Positions 19,316-30,131 of a DNA stretch of 64,000 bases are shown in pieces. The notes below the pieces were generated by a model. It worked only from the letters and a program-made list of their open reading frames with translations. It was not told the DNA's origin and searched no databases. Source of the DNA: Agarivorans sp. Toyoura001 (GTDB lineage: Bacteria; Pseudomonadota; Gammaproteobacteria; Enterobacterales; Celerinatantimonadaceae); NCBI RefSeq assembly GCF_005405585.1, contig NZ_BJEQ01000009.1, positions 62,001 to 126,000 on the forward strand, in the 5' to 3' direction. Every line of letters starts with the position of its first letter. The stretch's first letter is position 1. Both the position numbers and the translations under genes were made by a program.

Positions 19316-20770
19316 ATGAGTAAAGTTGAATTAGCCAAGTTAAGAACCATGATTCCAGAGATGCGAAAAGTGAAGCGAATTCACTTCGTAGGGATTGGTG
19401 GCGCCGGTATGGGCGGTATTGCAGAAGTATTGGCTAATGAAGGCTATCAAATCTCTGGCTCTGACCAAGCCGCTAGCGCGATGACTGAGCGCTTGCAATC
19501 GGTCGGAGCTGAAGTTTTTTTCAACCACGACGAAGGCAATATTCAGGGCGCTAACGTAGTGGTGGTTTCTACCGCTATTCGTGAAGATAACCCCGAAGTA
19601 CAGGCAGCTCGAGCGGCGCGTATTCCTGTAGTGCGTCGCGCCGAAATGTTGGCTGAACTGATGCGTTACCGTCATGGTGTTGCCGTGGCCGGTACTCATG
19701 GTAAAACCACAACCACCAGTTTAATCGCCAGTATTTATGGTCAAGCAGAACGTGACCCTACCTTTGTTATTGGCGGTTTGTTAAACAGTGCGGGTACTAA
19801 TGCGCGCTTAGGCAAAAGTCGTTACCTAATTGCAGAAGCTGACGAAAGTGACGCTTCTTTTCTGCATCTTCAGCCCATGGTCGCGGTAGTGACCAATGTT
19901 GAACCAGACCATATGGAAACCTATGGTGGAGACGAAGCGCAGTTGCACGCCACGTTTATCGATTTTTTGCACAACCTACCATTTTACGGTGTAGCGGTGA
20001 TGTGTATCGATGACGAAGGCGTACAAACTTTGTTGCCGCAAATCGGTCGTCAAATTATCACTTACGGGTTTTCAGATAACGCTGATGTTCGGATTGAGAA
20101 CTTTGCTCAGCAGGGAGACCGTTGTTCGTTCACGGTAAACCGCGTTGGTCACGAGCAGTTAAGCATAGCCTTGAACATGCCAGGCGAACATAACGCTTTA
20201 AATGCTGCAGCAGCGATTGCAGTAGCTACCGAAGATGGCATCGAAGATAGCGCGATTGTTGAAGCGTTAAATAGCTTTGCCGGTATTGGCCGTCGTTTCC
20301 AGCAATACGGCGAGTTTGCTACAGGAAATGGCTCCGCGTTGTTAGTCGATGATTATGGCCACCACCCAACTGAAGTGTTGGCCACAGTAAAAGCGGCACG
20401 TGCGGCCTGGCCAGAGCGCCGCTTGGTGATGGCATTTCAGCCTCATCGTTACAGCCGAACGCGTGATCTTTACGAAGATTTTGTTGATGTATTGGCCCAA
20501 GTAGATAGCTTATTGTTACTTGAAGTTTACTCGGCGGGTGAAGATGTAATTGCTGGCGCCGATAGTCGAGCCTTGTGTCGAAGCTTACGCCAACGTGGTT
20601 TAGAGCCGATTTACGTTAAACAACCTAGCGAGTTAAACGCCTTGCTCGCCGATGTGATTGAAGATGGTGATGTTGTGTTAACCCAAGGTGCGGGAAACAT
20701 TGGTGTATTAGCGCGCGAGTTGGGTGAGTTAAAACTGAGTATCGATAAATTAAAAGGCAGTAACAGTTAA
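19316..20770 (+). CDS. murC: UDP-MurNAc:L-alanine ligase MurC
   Basis: A 484-residue Mur ligase catalysing the first amino-acid addition to UDP-MurNAc. An N-terminal nucleotide-binding loop ([18 protein letters not shown]), the ATP loop [21 protein letters not shown] and the C-terminal [10 protein letters not shown] motif are present. The start immediately follows the murG stop. The end overlaps the ddl start by one base (TAATG). Confidence 0.97.
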   Translation: MSKVELAKLRTMIPEMRKVKRIHFVGIGGAGMGGIAEVLANEGYQISGSDQAASAMTERLQSVGAEVFFNHDEGNIQGANVVVVSTAIREDNPEVQAARAARIPVVRRAEMLAELMRYRHGVAVAGTHGKTTTTSLIASIYGQAERDPTFVIGGLLNSAGTNARLGKSRYLIAEADESDASFLHLQPMVAVVTNVEPDHMETYGGDEAQLHATFIDFLHNLPFYGVAVMCIDDEGVQTLLPQIGRQIITYGFSDNADVRIENFAQQGDRCSFTVNRVGHEQLSIALNMPGEHNALNAAAAIAVATEDGIEDSAIVEALNSFAGIGRRFQQYGEFATGNGSALLVDDYGHHPTEVLATVKAARAAWPERRLVMAFQPHRYSRTRDLYEDFVDVLAQVDSLLLLEVYSAGEDVIAGADSRALCRSLRQRGLEPIYVKQPSELNALLADVIEDGDVVLTQGAGNIGVLARELGELKLSIDKLKGSNS

Positions 20771-21693
20771 TGGCCAGTTTACGTATGAACCGAGTAGCGG
20801 TGTTATTTGGTGGTGACTCTGCCGAACGAGAAGTATCGCTAAAATCTGGCAATGCGGTGTTGGCTGGTTTGTTAAGAGCTGGGATTCAAGCTGAAGGTAT
20901 AGACACTAAAGGGTTTGATCTAAATATTCTAAAGCAGCGCAAGTACAGCCATGTGTTTATTGCCTTACATGGTCGCGGTGGCGAAGACGGTACGTTGCAA
21001 GGAGCTTTGGAGTACTTAGGTTTGCCTTACACTGGCAGCCGAGTATTGGGATCAGCGCTAGCGATGGATAAAATTCGCTGTAAGCAAATTTGGCAAAATA
21101 TTGGTTTGCCTACCGCCGATTACGCGATTGTAGATAAACAAGGTTATCAAGCGGCAGATGCGGCCGGCATTTTAGAGCGTTTATCTGGCGTAGTAATGGT
21201 TAAACCAGCGCTAGAGGGTTCAAGCATTGGCATGGCCAAAGCAGAAACAGTAGAACAGCTAGAAGAGGCGATTACCAATGCATTTGAGTTTGATTCGCGG
21301 GTTTTAGTTGAACAATGGATCACGGGCGCAGAATACACGGTATCGATTGTGGGAGATAAGGTATTGCCTTCTATAAGAATGCAAACGCCTCACACATTTT
21401 ATGACTACAACGCCAAATACCAAAGTAACTCTACTGAGTATTTCTGCCCAAGTGGCTTAAACGAGCAGGCAGAACAAGAGCTGGCAAATATTGCCATGCA
21501 AGCCTTTAAGTCGGTAGATTGCGAGGGTTGGGGACGAGTAGACTTTATGGCTGACCAACAAGGTAATTGGTACTTGTTAGAGGTGAACACTTCTCCAGGT
21601 ATGACAGAGAAAAGTTTAGTGCCTATGGCGGCAAAGCAAACAGGCATTAATTTTGACCAGTTAGTGGTTAGTATTTTGGACTTGGCGCATTAA
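20770..21693 (+). CDS. ddlB: D-alanine--D-alanine ligase (DdlB type)
   Basis: A 307-residue ATP-grasp ligase that makes the D-Ala-D-Ala dipeptide used by MurF. Signatures: VLFGGDSAEREVSLKSG at the N-terminus, ALHGRGGEDGTLQGALE, KPALEGSSIGM and VNTSPGMTEKSLVP at the C-terminal active site. Located between murC and ftsQ as in E. coli ddlB. It overlaps the ftsQ start. Confidence 0.96.
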   Translation: MASLRMNRVAVLFGGDSAEREVSLKSGNAVLAGLLRAGIQAEGIDTKGFDLNILKQRKYSHVFIALHGRGGEDGTLQGALEYLGLPYTGSRVLGSALAMDKIRCKQIWQNIGLPTADYAIVDKQGYQAADAAGILERLSGVVMVKPALEGSSIGMAKAETVEQLEEAITNAFEFDSRVLVEQWITGAEYTVSIVGDKVLPSIRMQTPHTFYDYNAKYQSNSTEYFCPSGLNEQAEQELANIAMQAFKSVDCEGWGRVDFMADQQGNWYLLEVNTSPGMTEKSLVPMAAKQTGINFDQLVVSILDLAH

Positions 21694-22451
21694 TGATGAC
21701 GCTAAGCAACCAGCAAAAGCAACAAACCGCCTATTGGTCTGGTGTTGTCTTTTTTGTTCTGGTGCTGCTGAGTTTAGCTTATGGGGTGTACTCAGTTTAT
21801 AACAGCGTAAGCGATAAGCAGCTAAGCCCAATGAACCGTTTACTGGTATCGGGAAAACGCGATTATGTATTGGACAACGAATTACAAGAAAGCTTAGCGG
21901 CGTTACCTGAAGCGGGTAATTTTTTCAGTTTAAATGTGTCTGAGGTGAAGCAGCAATTAGAGCTATTGCCTTGGGTAAAGCAAGTTACAGTGCGTAAGCA
22001 ATGGCCAGATAAGTTATCAATTGCCTTACGAGAGCAGCAAGTGGTGGCTCGTTGGAACAATGCAGCTTTGCTCAATAAGCAAGGACAAATATTTGAAGCA
22101 CCGCAACAACGGGTGGTGAATAAACTAGCCACTTTAAGCGGGCCTGATGAACAAGCTGGAGCGGTATTAACCACTTTTGAGCAATTGCAGCGAGTATTGC
22201 AGCGTCACCAATTGATTATTGTTGGCTTGGCGTTAAACGAACGACACGCTTGGCAAGTAGAGTTGGCTGGCGGCATGGTGCTCAAGCTAGGAAAAGAAGA
22301 CAAACTTAATCGCATCGAGCGTTTTGTTGCGGTTTACCCACAGCTTAAACAAGACGCTGTGGAATACATAGATTTACGCTATGACACTGGTTTTGCAGTG
22401 GGATGGAAGAAACAGGAAGGTTTGGCAGCAAATGACCAAAGTAACGGATAG
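21693..22451 (+). CDS. ftsQ: Cell division protein FtsQ
   Basis: A 252-residue bitopic division protein and core of the FtsQLB complex. A short cytoplasmic tail precedes one membrane helix (about residues 15-35, SGVVFFVLVLLSLAYGV). A POTRA domain (about 45-115, beginning MNRLLVSGKRDYVLDNELQ) and a beta domain (ARWNNAALLNKQGQIF onward) complete it. YIDLRYDTGFAVGWK near the end is the conserved C-terminal strand pairing with FtsB. It overlaps ftsA by 20 bases. The ATG could be at 21693 or 21696. Confidence 0.94.
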   Translation: MMTLSNQQKQQTAYWSGVVFFVLVLLSLAYGVYSVYNSVSDKQLSPMNRLLVSGKRDYVLDNELQESLAALPEAGNFFSLNVSEVKQQLELLPWVKQVTVRKQWPDKLSIALREQQVVARWNNAALLNKQGQIFEAPQQRVVNKLATLSGPDEQAGAVLTTFEQLQRVLQRHQLIIVGLALNERHAWQVELAGGMVLKLGKEDKLNRIERFVAVYPQLKQDAVEYIDLRYDTGFAVGWKKQEGLAANDQSNG

Positions 22452-23688
22452 AAAACTAATAGTTGGCTTAGACATTGGTAGTGCAAAAATCACCGCATTA
22501 ATTGGTGAGGTATTGCCTAGTAATGAAATGAGCATTATTGGTGTGGGCAGTCATCCGGCTAAAGGCATGGACAAAGGCGGAGTGAATGACCTCGACTCTG
22601 TGGTAAAAACTGTGCAACGCGCATTGCAAGAAGCTGAACTCATGGCTGACTGCAAAATAAGCTCTGTTTACTTGGGTGTTTCTGGTCGCCATATTCGCTG
22701 TTTAAACGAAAAAGGCATGGTGCCCATTAGCGATGAAGAGGTGACCCAGGATGATGTGGATAATGCTATTCACACTGCAAAGTCAGTAAAATTGCCTGAC
22801 GAGCATCGCATTCTGCATGTACTGCCTCAAGAGTTTGCCATCGACTTTCAAGAAGGCATAAAAAACCCGATTGGTTTATCCGGTGTGCGTATGGAGGCGA
22901 AGGTACACTTGATTGCTTGCCATAACGACATGGTAAAAAATATTGTTAAGTGTGTAGAGCGCTGTGACCTTAAAGTAGACCAACTTATTTTCTCAGCCTT
23001 AGCGTCGAGTTATGCAGTACTCACAGACGATGAAAAAGAGCTAGGTGTGTGTGTGGTGGATATAGGCTCGGGCACCATGGATATTGCGGTTTACACTGGC
23101 GGTGCGCTGCGTCATACCTCGGTAGTCCCGTTTGCGGGTAACTCAGTGACCCGTGATATAGCAACGGTATTTGGTACGCCGTTAAATGACGCTGAAGCGG
23201 TTAAAGTTCGTTATGGTTGTGCGCTAGGTAGCATGGTAAGTCGCGACGATACCATTGAAGTGCCAAGTGTAGGCGGGCGACCATCTCGTAGCTTGCAGCG
23301 TCAAACCTTAGCCGAGGTTATTGAACCTCGCTACAGCGAGTTGTTTGGCATGATTAAATCTAAGTTAGACGAACTAACCGAAGATATGCAGGCGCAGGGA
23401 ACCAAGTTACAACTAGGTGCAGGGGTTGTGTTAACCGGTGGCGCTTCGCAAATAGAGGGCGTAGTTGAATGCGCCGAGAAAATTTTACAATGCCAGGTGC
23501 GGGTTGGTTCTGCCAATAACGTAGCTGGCCTAACAGAATACGTACAAGCACCCACTTACTCAACTGCAGTAGGTTTGTTGCATTACGGAATGGAAAACCA
23601 AAGTGAAAAACCAATTGAAGTAAAGAACATTAGTAGTGTTGGCAATATCGCGAAGCGATTGCACAGTTGGTTTAAAGGTGAATTTTAG
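22432..23688 (+). CDS. ftsA: Cell division protein FtsA (actin-like FtsZ anchor)
   Basis: A 418-residue actin-fold ATPase that tethers FtsZ to the membrane and recruits later division proteins. The phosphate-1 loop [32 protein letters not shown] and [11 protein letters not shown] are the ATP-site motifs. The C-terminus [13 protein letters not shown] is an amphipathic membrane-targeting helix. The start is ATG 22432 ([16 protein letters not shown]), with GGAAGG about 12 bases upstream. An earlier in-frame ATG at 22381 lies deep within ftsQ and adds 17 residues not found in the family. Confidence 0.95.
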   Translation: MTKVTDRKLIVGLDIGSAKITALIGEVLPSNEMSIIGVGSHPAKGMDKGGVNDLDSVVKTVQRALQEAELMADCKISSVYLGVSGRHIRCLNEKGMVPISDEEVTQDDVDNAIHTAKSVKLPDEHRILHVLPQEFAIDFQEGIKNPIGLSGVRMEAKVHLIACHNDMVKNIVKCVERCDLKVDQLIFSALASSYAVLTDDEKELGVCVVDIGSGTMDIAVYTGGALRHTSVVPFAGNSVTRDIATVFGTPLNDAEAVKVRYGCALGSMVSRDDTIEVPSVGGRPSRSLQRQTLAEVIEPRYSELFGMIKSKLDELTEDMQAQGTKLQLGAGVVLTGGASQIEGVVECAEKILQCQVRVGSANNVAGLTEYVQAPTYSTAVGLLHYGMENQSEKPIEVKNISSVGNIAKRLHSWFKGEF

Positions 23689-23726
23689 TTTTTGCTAGTT
23701 GGCAGAAACCAAGCGGAGAGAGAACT

Positions 23727-24875
23727 ATGTTTGAGATTATGGATAGCCATACCGATGAAGCGGTAATTAAAGTTGTAGGCGTAGGTGGCGGTGGCGGTAA
23801 CGCTGTTGAGCATATGGTTGCACAGTCTATTGAAGGGGTGGAGTTCATCACCATCAATACAGACGCGCAAGCACTGCGTAACTCTGGTGCTGACAATACT
23901 CTACAAATTGGTGGGGCCATCACCAAGGGATTAGGAGCTGGCGCCAACCCAGAGGTGGGTCGTGAAGCTGCGATGGAAGATCGTGATGCGTTAATGAGTC
24001 AGTTACAAGGTGCCGATATGGTATTTATTGCTGCTGGTATGGGCGGTGGTACAGGTACTGGTGCGGCACCTGTTGTCGCTGAAGTTGCCAAAGAACTCGG
24101 TATTCTTACGGTAGCGGTTGTAACTAAACCTTTTGGCTTTGAAGGCAAGAAGCGTACGAGTTATGCCCAGCAAGGTATTGAACAACTCAGCAAGAACGTG
24201 GATTCGTTAATCACCATTCCTAACGATAAGTTGCTAAAAGTTCTTGGTCGTGGTGTTTCTTTGTTAGATGCTTTTAAAGCCGCGAACAACGTGTTGCTTG
24301 GTGCAGTACAAGGTATTGCTGAGCTAATCACGCGCCCTGGTTTAATTAACGTGGATTTCGCCGATGTTCGCACGGTGATGCGCGAAATGGGCACTGCTAT
24401 GATGGGTACTGGTATTGCTGCTGGTGAAGATCGTGCAGAGGAAGCTGCCGAATTGGCTATTTCAAGTCCATTGCTTGAAGACGTCGATTTAGCGGGCGCG
24501 CGCGGTATATTGGTAAATATTACCGCTGGCTTTGATATGAGCATTGAAGAATTCGAAACCGTGGGTAATGCCGTTAAAGGTTTTGCTTCAGAGAACGCTA
24601 CAGTAGTAGTAGGTGCAGTTATTGACCCTGAAATGAGTGATGAGTTGCGTGTTACAGTAGTGGCAACCGGTATCGGCGCAGAACGTCGCCCTGATATCTC
24701 GATTGTTAAGCCGCAGCAAGCAGTAAATGCTGAGCCTGTAGCTCGCACTATGCCTGTTGATACCGCTCCTATGGTTGAAGAACCAGCAGCAGTGGTAAAT
24801 GCAGAACCACGCAGTGCCGGTGGTGATGGTGATTATTTAGACATCCCAGCATTTTTGCGTCGCCAAGCAGATTAA
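23727..24875 (+). CDS. ftsZ: Cell division GTPase FtsZ
   Basis: A 382-residue tubulin-like GTPase that forms the Z ring. GTP-binding elements [14 protein letters not shown] and the tubulin signature [10 protein letters not shown] (about residues 105-115) are present. The T7 synergy loop appears as [12 protein letters not shown] variable linker from about residue 320 leads to the conserved C-terminal peptide [14 protein letters not shown] that binds FtsA and other partners. The start is preceded by GGAGAGAG. It is the last gene of the dcw cluster; 107 bases separate it from lpxC. Confidence 0.98.
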   Translation: MFEIMDSHTDEAVIKVVGVGGGGGNAVEHMVAQSIEGVEFITINTDAQALRNSGADNTLQIGGAITKGLGAGANPEVGREAAMEDRDALMSQLQGADMVFIAAGMGGGTGTGAAPVVAEVAKELGILTVAVVTKPFGFEGKKRTSYAQQGIEQLSKNVDSLITIPNDKLLKVLGRGVSLLDAFKAANNVLLGAVQGIAELITRPGLINVDFADVRTVMREMGTAMMGTGIAAGEDRAEEAAELAISSPLLEDVDLAGARGILVNITAGFDMSIEEFETVGNAVKGFASENATVVVGAVIDPEMSDELRVTVVATGIGAERRPDISIVKPQQAVNAEPVARTMPVDTAPMVEEPAAVVNAEPRSAGGDGDYLDIPAFLRRQAD

Positions 24876-24909
24876 TCTGTTGGCGATTGCTGAAGTTTTA
24901 GACAAAAGT

Positions 24910-24939
24910 TTGTGATGTGTATCAAACTTGTGTTAAGAT
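24910..24939 (+). promoter_or_regulatory. Possible lpxC promoter
   Basis: TTGTGA (24910-24915) and TAAGAT (24934-24939) are separated by 18 bases in the ftsZ-lpxC gap, about 45 bases before the lpxC ATG. The match to sigma-70 consensus is partial, so this is only a candidate. Confidence 0.3.
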
Positions 24940-24982
24940 GTCCGACCATCTAGTTTATTGGTCGTAAAGCAGAGGAATTTTT

Positions 24983-25900
24983 ATGCTTAAACAACGGACT
25001 CTTGAAAAGTCAGTACAAGCGACAGGCATCGGTTTGCATTCCGGGCACAAGGTCACCATGGTCTTACGTCCAGCACCTGCGAATACCGGTATTCTGTTTA
25101 ACCGTACCGATCTCGATCCAGTTGTAACGATCCCTGCAAAAGCAGAGTTAGTGCGCGATACCATGTTATGTACTTGTCTTATTGACGATGCAGGCAACCG
25201 TATATCTACGGTAGAGCACTTAATGGCCGCAATTGCAGCGTTAGGTTTGGATAACGTAATTATTGATGTTGATGCTCCTGAACTTCCAGTGATGGATGGC
25301 AGCTCAAGCCCGTTTGTATTCTTATTGCAATCGGCGGGTATTGAAGAGCAAGCTTCAGCTAAAAAGTTTATTCGGATTAAACAAGCTATTCGTGTAGAGC
25401 ATGAAGATAAGTGGGCCGAATTACTACCAAGTAATGAAGGTTTTAAAATTGACTTCTCAATTGATTTTGACCACCCAGCAATGGAAGGGCGCAATCAAGC
25501 GATTTCAATGAACTTCTCTGCAGATAGTTTTGTTAAAGATATTAGCCGTGCGAGAACCTTTGGTTTTATGCGTGACATTGAGTACTTGCAGTCTAAAAAC
25601 TTAGCCCTAGGTGGAAGTTTAGAGAATGCGGTAGTGTTAGATGAATATCGAATTCTTAACGAAGATGGCCTTCGTTATGATGACGAATTTGTTAAGCACA
25701 AGCTTCTTGATGCAGTGGGCGATTTGTATATGGCGGGACTACCGATCCTTGGTCATTTACGCGCTCATAAATCAGGTCACGCGCTAAACAACAATTTAGT
25801 TCGCGCAATGCTAGAGCAACAACATGCTTGGGAAATTGTCACTTTCGAAGACAAGGCCGAAGCTCCAGCTGCATATCAACAACCGGTATACAGCTTCTAA
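24983..25900 (+). CDS. lpxC: UDP-3-O-acyl-N-acetylglucosamine deacetylase LpxC
   Basis: A 305-residue zinc amidase catalysing the committed step of lipid A synthesis. Zinc ligands are in [15 protein letters not shown] (His near residue 79) and [13 protein letters not shown] (His/Asp near 238 and 242). The general acid/base His lies in [12 protein letters not shown]. The gene has AGAGGA before its ATG. The C-terminus is YQQPVYSF; in E. coli the LpxC tail is the FtsH degradation signal. Its position downstream of ftsZ matches E. coli. Confidence 0.97.
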   Translation: MLKQRTLEKSVQATGIGLHSGHKVTMVLRPAPANTGILFNRTDLDPVVTIPAKAELVRDTMLCTCLIDDAGNRISTVEHLMAAIAALGLDNVIIDVDAPELPVMDGSSSPFVFLLQSAGIEEQASAKKFIRIKQAIRVEHEDKWAELLPSNEGFKIDFSIDFDHPAMEGRNQAISMNFSADSFVKDISRARTFGFMRDIEYLQSKNLALGGSLENAVVLDEYRILNEDGLRYDDEFVKHKLLDAVGDLYMAGLPILGHLRAHKSGHALNNNLVRAMLEQQHAWEIVTFEDKAEAPAAYQQPVYSF

Positions 25901-25913
25901 AATCCAATTTGGT

Positions 25914-25955
25914 CGGCGCTGGCTAACTCTCTCCGCTCAGCGCCGCTAATTTTTC
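25914..25955 (+). terminator. Probable terminator of lpxC, overlapping the end of dciA
   Basis: Inverted repeat CGGCGCTG (25914-25921) / CAGCGCCG (25938-25945) with a 16-base loop, followed by CTAATTTTT. Its downstream part lies inside the convergent dciA coding sequence. Confidence 0.6.
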
Positions 25956-26390
25956 CAGCTTTTCCCTCAGTTCATCGGGTACGTGTTTTGCCAATTCTGT
26001 GATATGTTTGGCTGCTTGGGCGCTTAGCTGGCGTTTTCCAGTGCTTTTTACCTCAGCTTCTGGTTTAATACTTTTCAATTCGGGATTTATTTTTAGTTCC
26101 AAACTGACAACCCCTGGTATGGCTTTGCGCAGCTCGCTGAGTAAATCAAAACGAAACTGTTTTAAGCGCGTTAGCCAGGCTGAACTGGGTGCTTCGATAA
26201 TAGCGACTCCTTGACGCATATTAACGATACGGCATTGCTGTAGTTTGTAGCGCGCCAAAATTTCGCTGCCAAGTTGCTGTAGCTGCACACGTTGTTGTAA
26301 AGGCTGCTCGATTTGCGTGAACTGTTTCTGGTGAAATATACGTTCTATCGAAATCGGCTGATGCTGACGTTTGGACATTAAAGTTAACAT
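25923..26390 (-). CDS. dciA: DciA-type (DUF721) DnaB helicase loader/operator
   Basis: A 155-residue protein with a basic DUF721 domain in the N-terminal half (start MSKRQHQPISIERIF, then LLGSEILAR-like ARYKL, AIIEAPSSAWLTRLKQFRFDLL) and a charged C-terminal tail. DciA is the ancestral bacterial loader of the replicative helicase; lineages that carry phage-derived DnaC, such as E. coli, have lost it. A gene of this family between lpxC and secA is typical of Vibrio and Shewanella relatives. The ATG could be 26390 or 26378; neither has a clear ribosome-binding site. It is head-to-head with the M23 gene with only 6 bases between start codons. Confidence 0.82.
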   Translation of the reverse strand: MLTLMSKRQHQPISIERIFHQKQFTQIEQPLQQRVQLQQLGSEILARYKLQQCRIVNMRQGVAIIEAPSSAWLTRLKQFRFDLLSELRKAIPGVVSLELKINPELKSIKPEAEVKSTGKRQLSAQAAKHITELAKHVPDELREKLEKLAALSGES

Positions 26391-26396
26391 TTATAT

Positions 26397-27320
26397 ATGA
26401 AATTAAGTTTAGTATACGCCCATAAAGGTGAGACCAGAACCGTTCGTTTTAATCCCTTGCGATTAGCGTGGTTCGCATTCTTGTTAGTCGCTTTGCTCTG
26501 TAGTATTAGCTTATGGGGCGTACAGCAATATCAAAACCTCGCCAAACAGCAAACAATATTACTGGGGCAACTAGACCGCTTGCAGGCAGAACCGAAGCTC
26601 GAGCAATACGAGCAACAGTTGCGGCATCGTTATAGCCAGTTGGCAGCAAAAGTTGGCCAAATGCAGGTGGAAATGACGCGGCTAAATGCCTTGGGTGCTC
26701 GGCTCATTGAAGACACAGAGTTCGCTGCAGAGTTTGATTTCACCAATACGCCGCCTATGGGCGGCCCAATGTTAGATGTAGATAGTACAGTCCATCGCAG
26801 TGATACTCTCATTTTTGACCTCGGCCAGCTAGAAGCTCAAGTGGGCGCAAAGAAAAAATCACTGAATCTGCTTGAATCTTGGCAACAAAGTCACCATCTA
26901 GTTAATAGTAGTTATATATCTGGTTGGCCTGCAAAGGGACCGGGTATTTGGATTTCTTCGCCATTTGGTACTCGAGTAGATCCTTTTACTAAGCGTAAGG
27001 CTCGCCATAAAGGTGTAGATATCGCGGGTAAAGAAGGAACCAAAATACGCTCGGTAGGTGCTGGAGTCGTTGTTTGGGCGGGAAGCCGCTTTGGTTATGG
27101 TAACCTAGTTGAAATTGAGCATGGTAACGGAATGGTAACACGTTACGCGCATGCTAAAGCTGTATTAGTAAAAGAGGGTGATGTTGTAAGTAAAGGGGAT
27201 GAGATTGCGTTGATGGGCAGTACCGGCCGTTCAACTGGGTCTCACGTGCACTTTGAAGTGCTGAAAAACGGTCGTCCGCTAAATCCCAGTAAGTTTATTT
27301 ACCGCAAAGCCAGTGCCTAG
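26397..27320 (+). CDS. M23-family (LytM) peptidoglycan endopeptidase, inner-membrane anchored
   Basis: A 307-residue protein: short basic N-terminus, one membrane helix (about residues 22-42, LAWFAFLLVALLCSISLWGV), a coiled-coil periplasmic stalk (about 45-105 and 140-165) and a C-terminal LytM domain. The catalytic zinc motifs are intact: HKGVD (first His and Asp, about residue 205) and HVHFEV near residue 285, plus TRYAH. It should therefore cleave peptidoglycan crosslinks rather than act as an EnvC/NlpD-type inactive activator. It occupies the place of secM upstream of secA. No Shine-Dalgarno sequence is visible before the ATG. Confidence 0.85.
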   Translation: MKLSLVYAHKGETRTVRFNPLRLAWFAFLLVALLCSISLWGVQQYQNLAKQQTILLGQLDRLQAEPKLEQYEQQLRHRYSQLAAKVGQMQVEMTRLNALGARLIEDTEFAAEFDFTNTPPMGGPMLDVDSTVHRSDTLIFDLGQLEAQVGAKKKSLNLLESWQQSHHLVNSSYISGWPAKGPGIWISSPFGTRVDPFTKRKARHKGVDIAGKEGTKIRSVGAGVVVWAGSRFGYGNLVEIEHGNGMVTRYAHAKAVLVKEGDVVSKGDEIALMGSTGRSTGSHVHFEVLKNGRPLNPSKFIYRKASA

Positions 27321-27355
27321 AAAATTGGATTTCGTCTTAGCAAAAGTAGTGTTTC

Positions 27356-30070
27356 ATGATTAGTAAATTAGTAACAAAAATCGTTGGTACCCGAAATGAT
27401 CGTACCATCAAAAAGATGCGTAAAGTCGCTATCACTATTAGCGCTTTAGAGCCCGAGTACGAGAAACTGTCTGCTGAAGAAATACAAGCTAAGGCGGGCG
27501 AATTTAGAGAGCGCTTAGAAAAGGGCGAGGCTCTAGAGGCCATTTTGCCAGAAGCTTTCGCAGTTGTGCGTGAAGCATCTAAGCGCGTATTTGAAATGCG
27601 CCATTTTGATGTGCAATTAATTGGTGGCATGGTACTTAACGACAACAAGATTGCTGAAATGCGCACCGGTGAAGGTAAAACCTTAACCGCAACCTTACCC
27701 GCTTATTTAAACGGCGTAACCGGCAAAGGTGTGCATGTTATTACGGTGAACGATTATCTTGCTCAGCGTGATGCTGATTGGAATCGCCCGTTGTTTGAAT
27801 ACTTAGGCCTAAGTGTTGCCGTTAACGTTTCTGGTATGGACCATGAAGCGAAAAAAGCAGCGTACGCTGCTGATATTACCTATGGAACTAACAACGAATT
27901 TGGTTTTGACTACCTGCGTGACAACATGGCTTTTGCGCCAGAGCAGCGCGTTCAACGTCCACTCAATTACGCAGTCATCGATGAAGTGGATTCAATCTTA
28001 ATCGATGAAGCACGTACACCATTAATTATTTCTGGTCCAGCTGAAGATAGCTCAGAATCCTATAAAAAGATTAATGACATCATCCCATTATTGGTTCGCC
28101 AGGCAGAGGAAGATACCGAAGAGCTTATTGGCGACGGTCACTATACGCTTGATGAGAAAAACAAGCAGGTTCACCTAACCGAAAATGGTCAGATATTTGT
28201 AGAAGAAACACTGCAAGAACGTGGTATGTTGGAGCAAGGCGATTCTTTATATAACGCCGCTAATATTAGTATGCTTCACCATGTTAATGCTGGTTTGCGT
28301 GCTCACACTTTGTTTGAGCGTAACGTTGACTACATCGTTAGCGATACTAACGAAATCGTGATTGTAGATGAGCACACTGGCCGTACAATGCCTGGTCGCC
28401 GCTGGTCTGAAGGTTTACACCAAGCTGTAGAAGCTAAAGAAGGCGTAGCTATTCAAAACGAAAACCAAACGCTGGCGTCAATTACCTTCCAAAACTACTT
28501 CCGTTTATACGAGAAGTTGTCTGGTATGACGGGTACTGCTGATACCGAAGCATTTGAATTTCAATCAATTTATGGCTTAGACACTGTTGTAGTGCCCACC
28601 AACAAACCGATGGTTCGTGATGACCAAGGGGATTTGGTTTATCTGACTGCGGAGGAAAAATACCAAGCAATTATTGACGATATTCGCGAATGTGTAAAAG
28701 CTGAGCGTCCCGTTCTTGTGGGTACGGTTTCTATTGAAAACTCAGAGCTACTTTCTAGTATTCTTAAGAAAGAAAAAGTTAAGCACAATGTACTAAACGC
28801 TAAATTCCATGAGAAAGAAGCTGACATTGTTGCTGAAGCCGGTACTGCAGGTGCTGTGACTATTGCTACCAACATGGCCGGACGTGGTACCGATATCGTG
28901 TTGGGTGGTAACTTACAGGTTGAGATCAGCGCCTTAGGTGAAGACGCGACTGAACAGAAAGTCGCTGAAGTGAAACAACAATGGCAATTACGCCATGATG
29001 CAGTACTAGCTGCCGGCGGATTACATATTATTGGCACTGAGCGCCATGAATCTCGCCGTATTGATAATCAGCTACGCGGTCGTTCTGGTCGACAAGGTGA
29101 CCCAGGTTCTACACGTTTCTACCTATCAATGGAAGACAGCTTAATGCGTATTTTTGCCTCAGATCGGGTAACCGGTATGATGAAAAAACTAGGCATGGAG
29201 CAAGGTGAAGCGATTGAGCACCCATGGGTGACTCGCGCTATTGAGAATGCTCAGCGTAAAGTAGAAGGGCGTAACTTTGATGTACGTAAATCTCTACTTG
29301 AGTTTGATGACGTGGCCAATGACCAGCGTAAGGTCGTTTACGAACAGCGTAATGACTTGATGGACAGTGATAGCATCACCGAAACCATTGAAGCCATTCG
29401 AGAGGATGTGTATTCAAGTGTCATTGATGAATATATCCCCCAGCAATCGCTTGAAGAAATGTGGCAAGTTAGCGAACTTGAGCAGCGCTTAAAAAGTGAC
29501 TTTGGTTTAGATTTATCGATTCAAAAATGGCTTGATGAAGACGATAAATTGCACGAAGAAAAACTCCGTGAAAAAATCTTAGAAGCCGCTATAGCTGATT
29601 ACCAGGTTAAAATTGACACTGTTGGTGTTGATCCTATTAAGCAATTTGAAAAATCTGTAATGTTGCAAACGCTTGACCAGTTATGGAAAGAGCATTTAGC
29701 TGCAATGGATCATCTTCGCCAAGGTATTCACTTACGTGGTTATGCTCAGAAGAATCCTAAGCAAGAGTATAAGCGTGAGTCTTACGAGTTATTCATGCAA
29801 ATGCTTGAAGCGCTGAAATTGGATGTGGTAAGTATCTTGAGTCGTGTTCAAGTTCAAGCTCCTGAAGAAGTTGAAGCGATGGAAGCGAAGCGTCGTGAAG
29901 CTGAAGAGCGAGCAATGAAATTACGCCAGCAACAATCGCAAGGCCAAGCTGAGGAATCAGCTGAACCCGGCCATACTGTGGTTCGTGACGGACAAAAAGT
30001 GGGTCGGAATGACCCTTGCCCATGTGGCTCCGGTAAGAAATACAAACAATGTCACGGAAAGCTTTCTTAA
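27356..30070 (+). CDS. secA: Preprotein translocase ATPase SecA
   Basis: A 904-residue motor that drives preproteins through SecYEG. NBD1 has Walker [12 protein letters not shown] (about residues 102-112) and the DEAD-type box [17 protein letters not shown]. The preprotein crosslinking domain, NBD2 ([25 protein letters not shown]) and the helical scaffold follow in order. The C-terminal zinc-binding tail [14 protein letters not shown] is present and should bind SecB and lipids. Full length compared with 901 residues in E. coli. It starts 35 bases after the M23 gene; no secM is present. Confidence 0.98.
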   Translation: MISKLVTKIVGTRNDRTIKKMRKVAITISALEPEYEKLSAEEIQAKAGEFRERLEKGEALEAILPEAFAVVREASKRVFEMRHFDVQLIGGMVLNDNKIAEMRTGEGKTLTATLPAYLNGVTGKGVHVITVNDYLAQRDADWNRPLFEYLGLSVAVNVSGMDHEAKKAAYAADITYGTNNEFGFDYLRDNMAFAPEQRVQRPLNYAVIDEVDSILIDEARTPLIISGPAEDSSESYKKINDIIPLLVRQAEEDTEELIGDGHYTLDEKNKQVHLTENGQIFVEETLQERGMLEQGDSLYNAANISMLHHVNAGLRAHTLFERNVDYIVSDTNEIVIVDEHTGRTMPGRRWSEGLHQAVEAKEGVAIQNENQTLASITFQNYFRLYEKLSGMTGTADTEAFEFQSIYGLDTVVVPTNKPMVRDDQGDLVYLTAEEKYQAIIDDIRECVKAERPVLVGTVSIENSELLSSILKKEKVKHNVLNAKFHEKEADIVAEAGTAGAVTIATNMAGRGTDIVLGGNLQVEISALGEDATEQKVAEVKQQWQLRHDAVLAAGGLHIIGTERHESRRIDNQLRGRSGRQGDPGSTRFYLSMEDSLMRIFASDRVTGMMKKLGMEQGEAIEHPWVTRAIENAQRKVEGRNFDVRKSLLEFDDVANDQRKVVYEQRNDLMDSDSITETIEAIREDVYSSVIDEYIPQQSLEEMWQVSELEQRLKSDFGLDLSIQKWLDEDDKLHEEKLREKILEAAIADYQVKIDTVGVDPIKQFEKSVMLQTLDQLWKEHLAAMDHLRQGIHLRGYAQKNPKQEYKRESYELFMQMLEALKLDVVSILSRVQVQAPEEVEAMEAKRREAEERAMKLRQQQSQGQAEESAEPGHTVVRDGQKVGRNDPCPCGSGKKYKQCHGKLS

Positions 30071-30087
30071 GGTTACAAAGTCTATTG

Positions 30088-30114
30088 AAAAGAGAGCTCA
30101 GGCTCTCTTTTTTT
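30088..30114 (+). terminator. Rho-independent terminator of secA
   Basis: AGAGAGC / GCTCTCT stem (30091-30108), extended by A-T pairs, with loop TCAG and a run of seven Ts. It lies in the 61-base secA-mutT gap. Confidence 0.88.
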
Positions 30115-30131
30115 ATGAGTAAGGAACGATA

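Noticed and set aside
24161-24748. Long minus-strand open frame (195 codons) inside ftsZ
   Set aside because: Ser/Thr/Ala-rich shadow of the third-codon-position pattern of ftsZ; no start signal and no recognisable domain.
27321-27355. Possible secM-like arrest leader before secA
   Set aside because: The gap is only 35 bases and holds no open frame; the upstream gene is a complete M23 peptidase.
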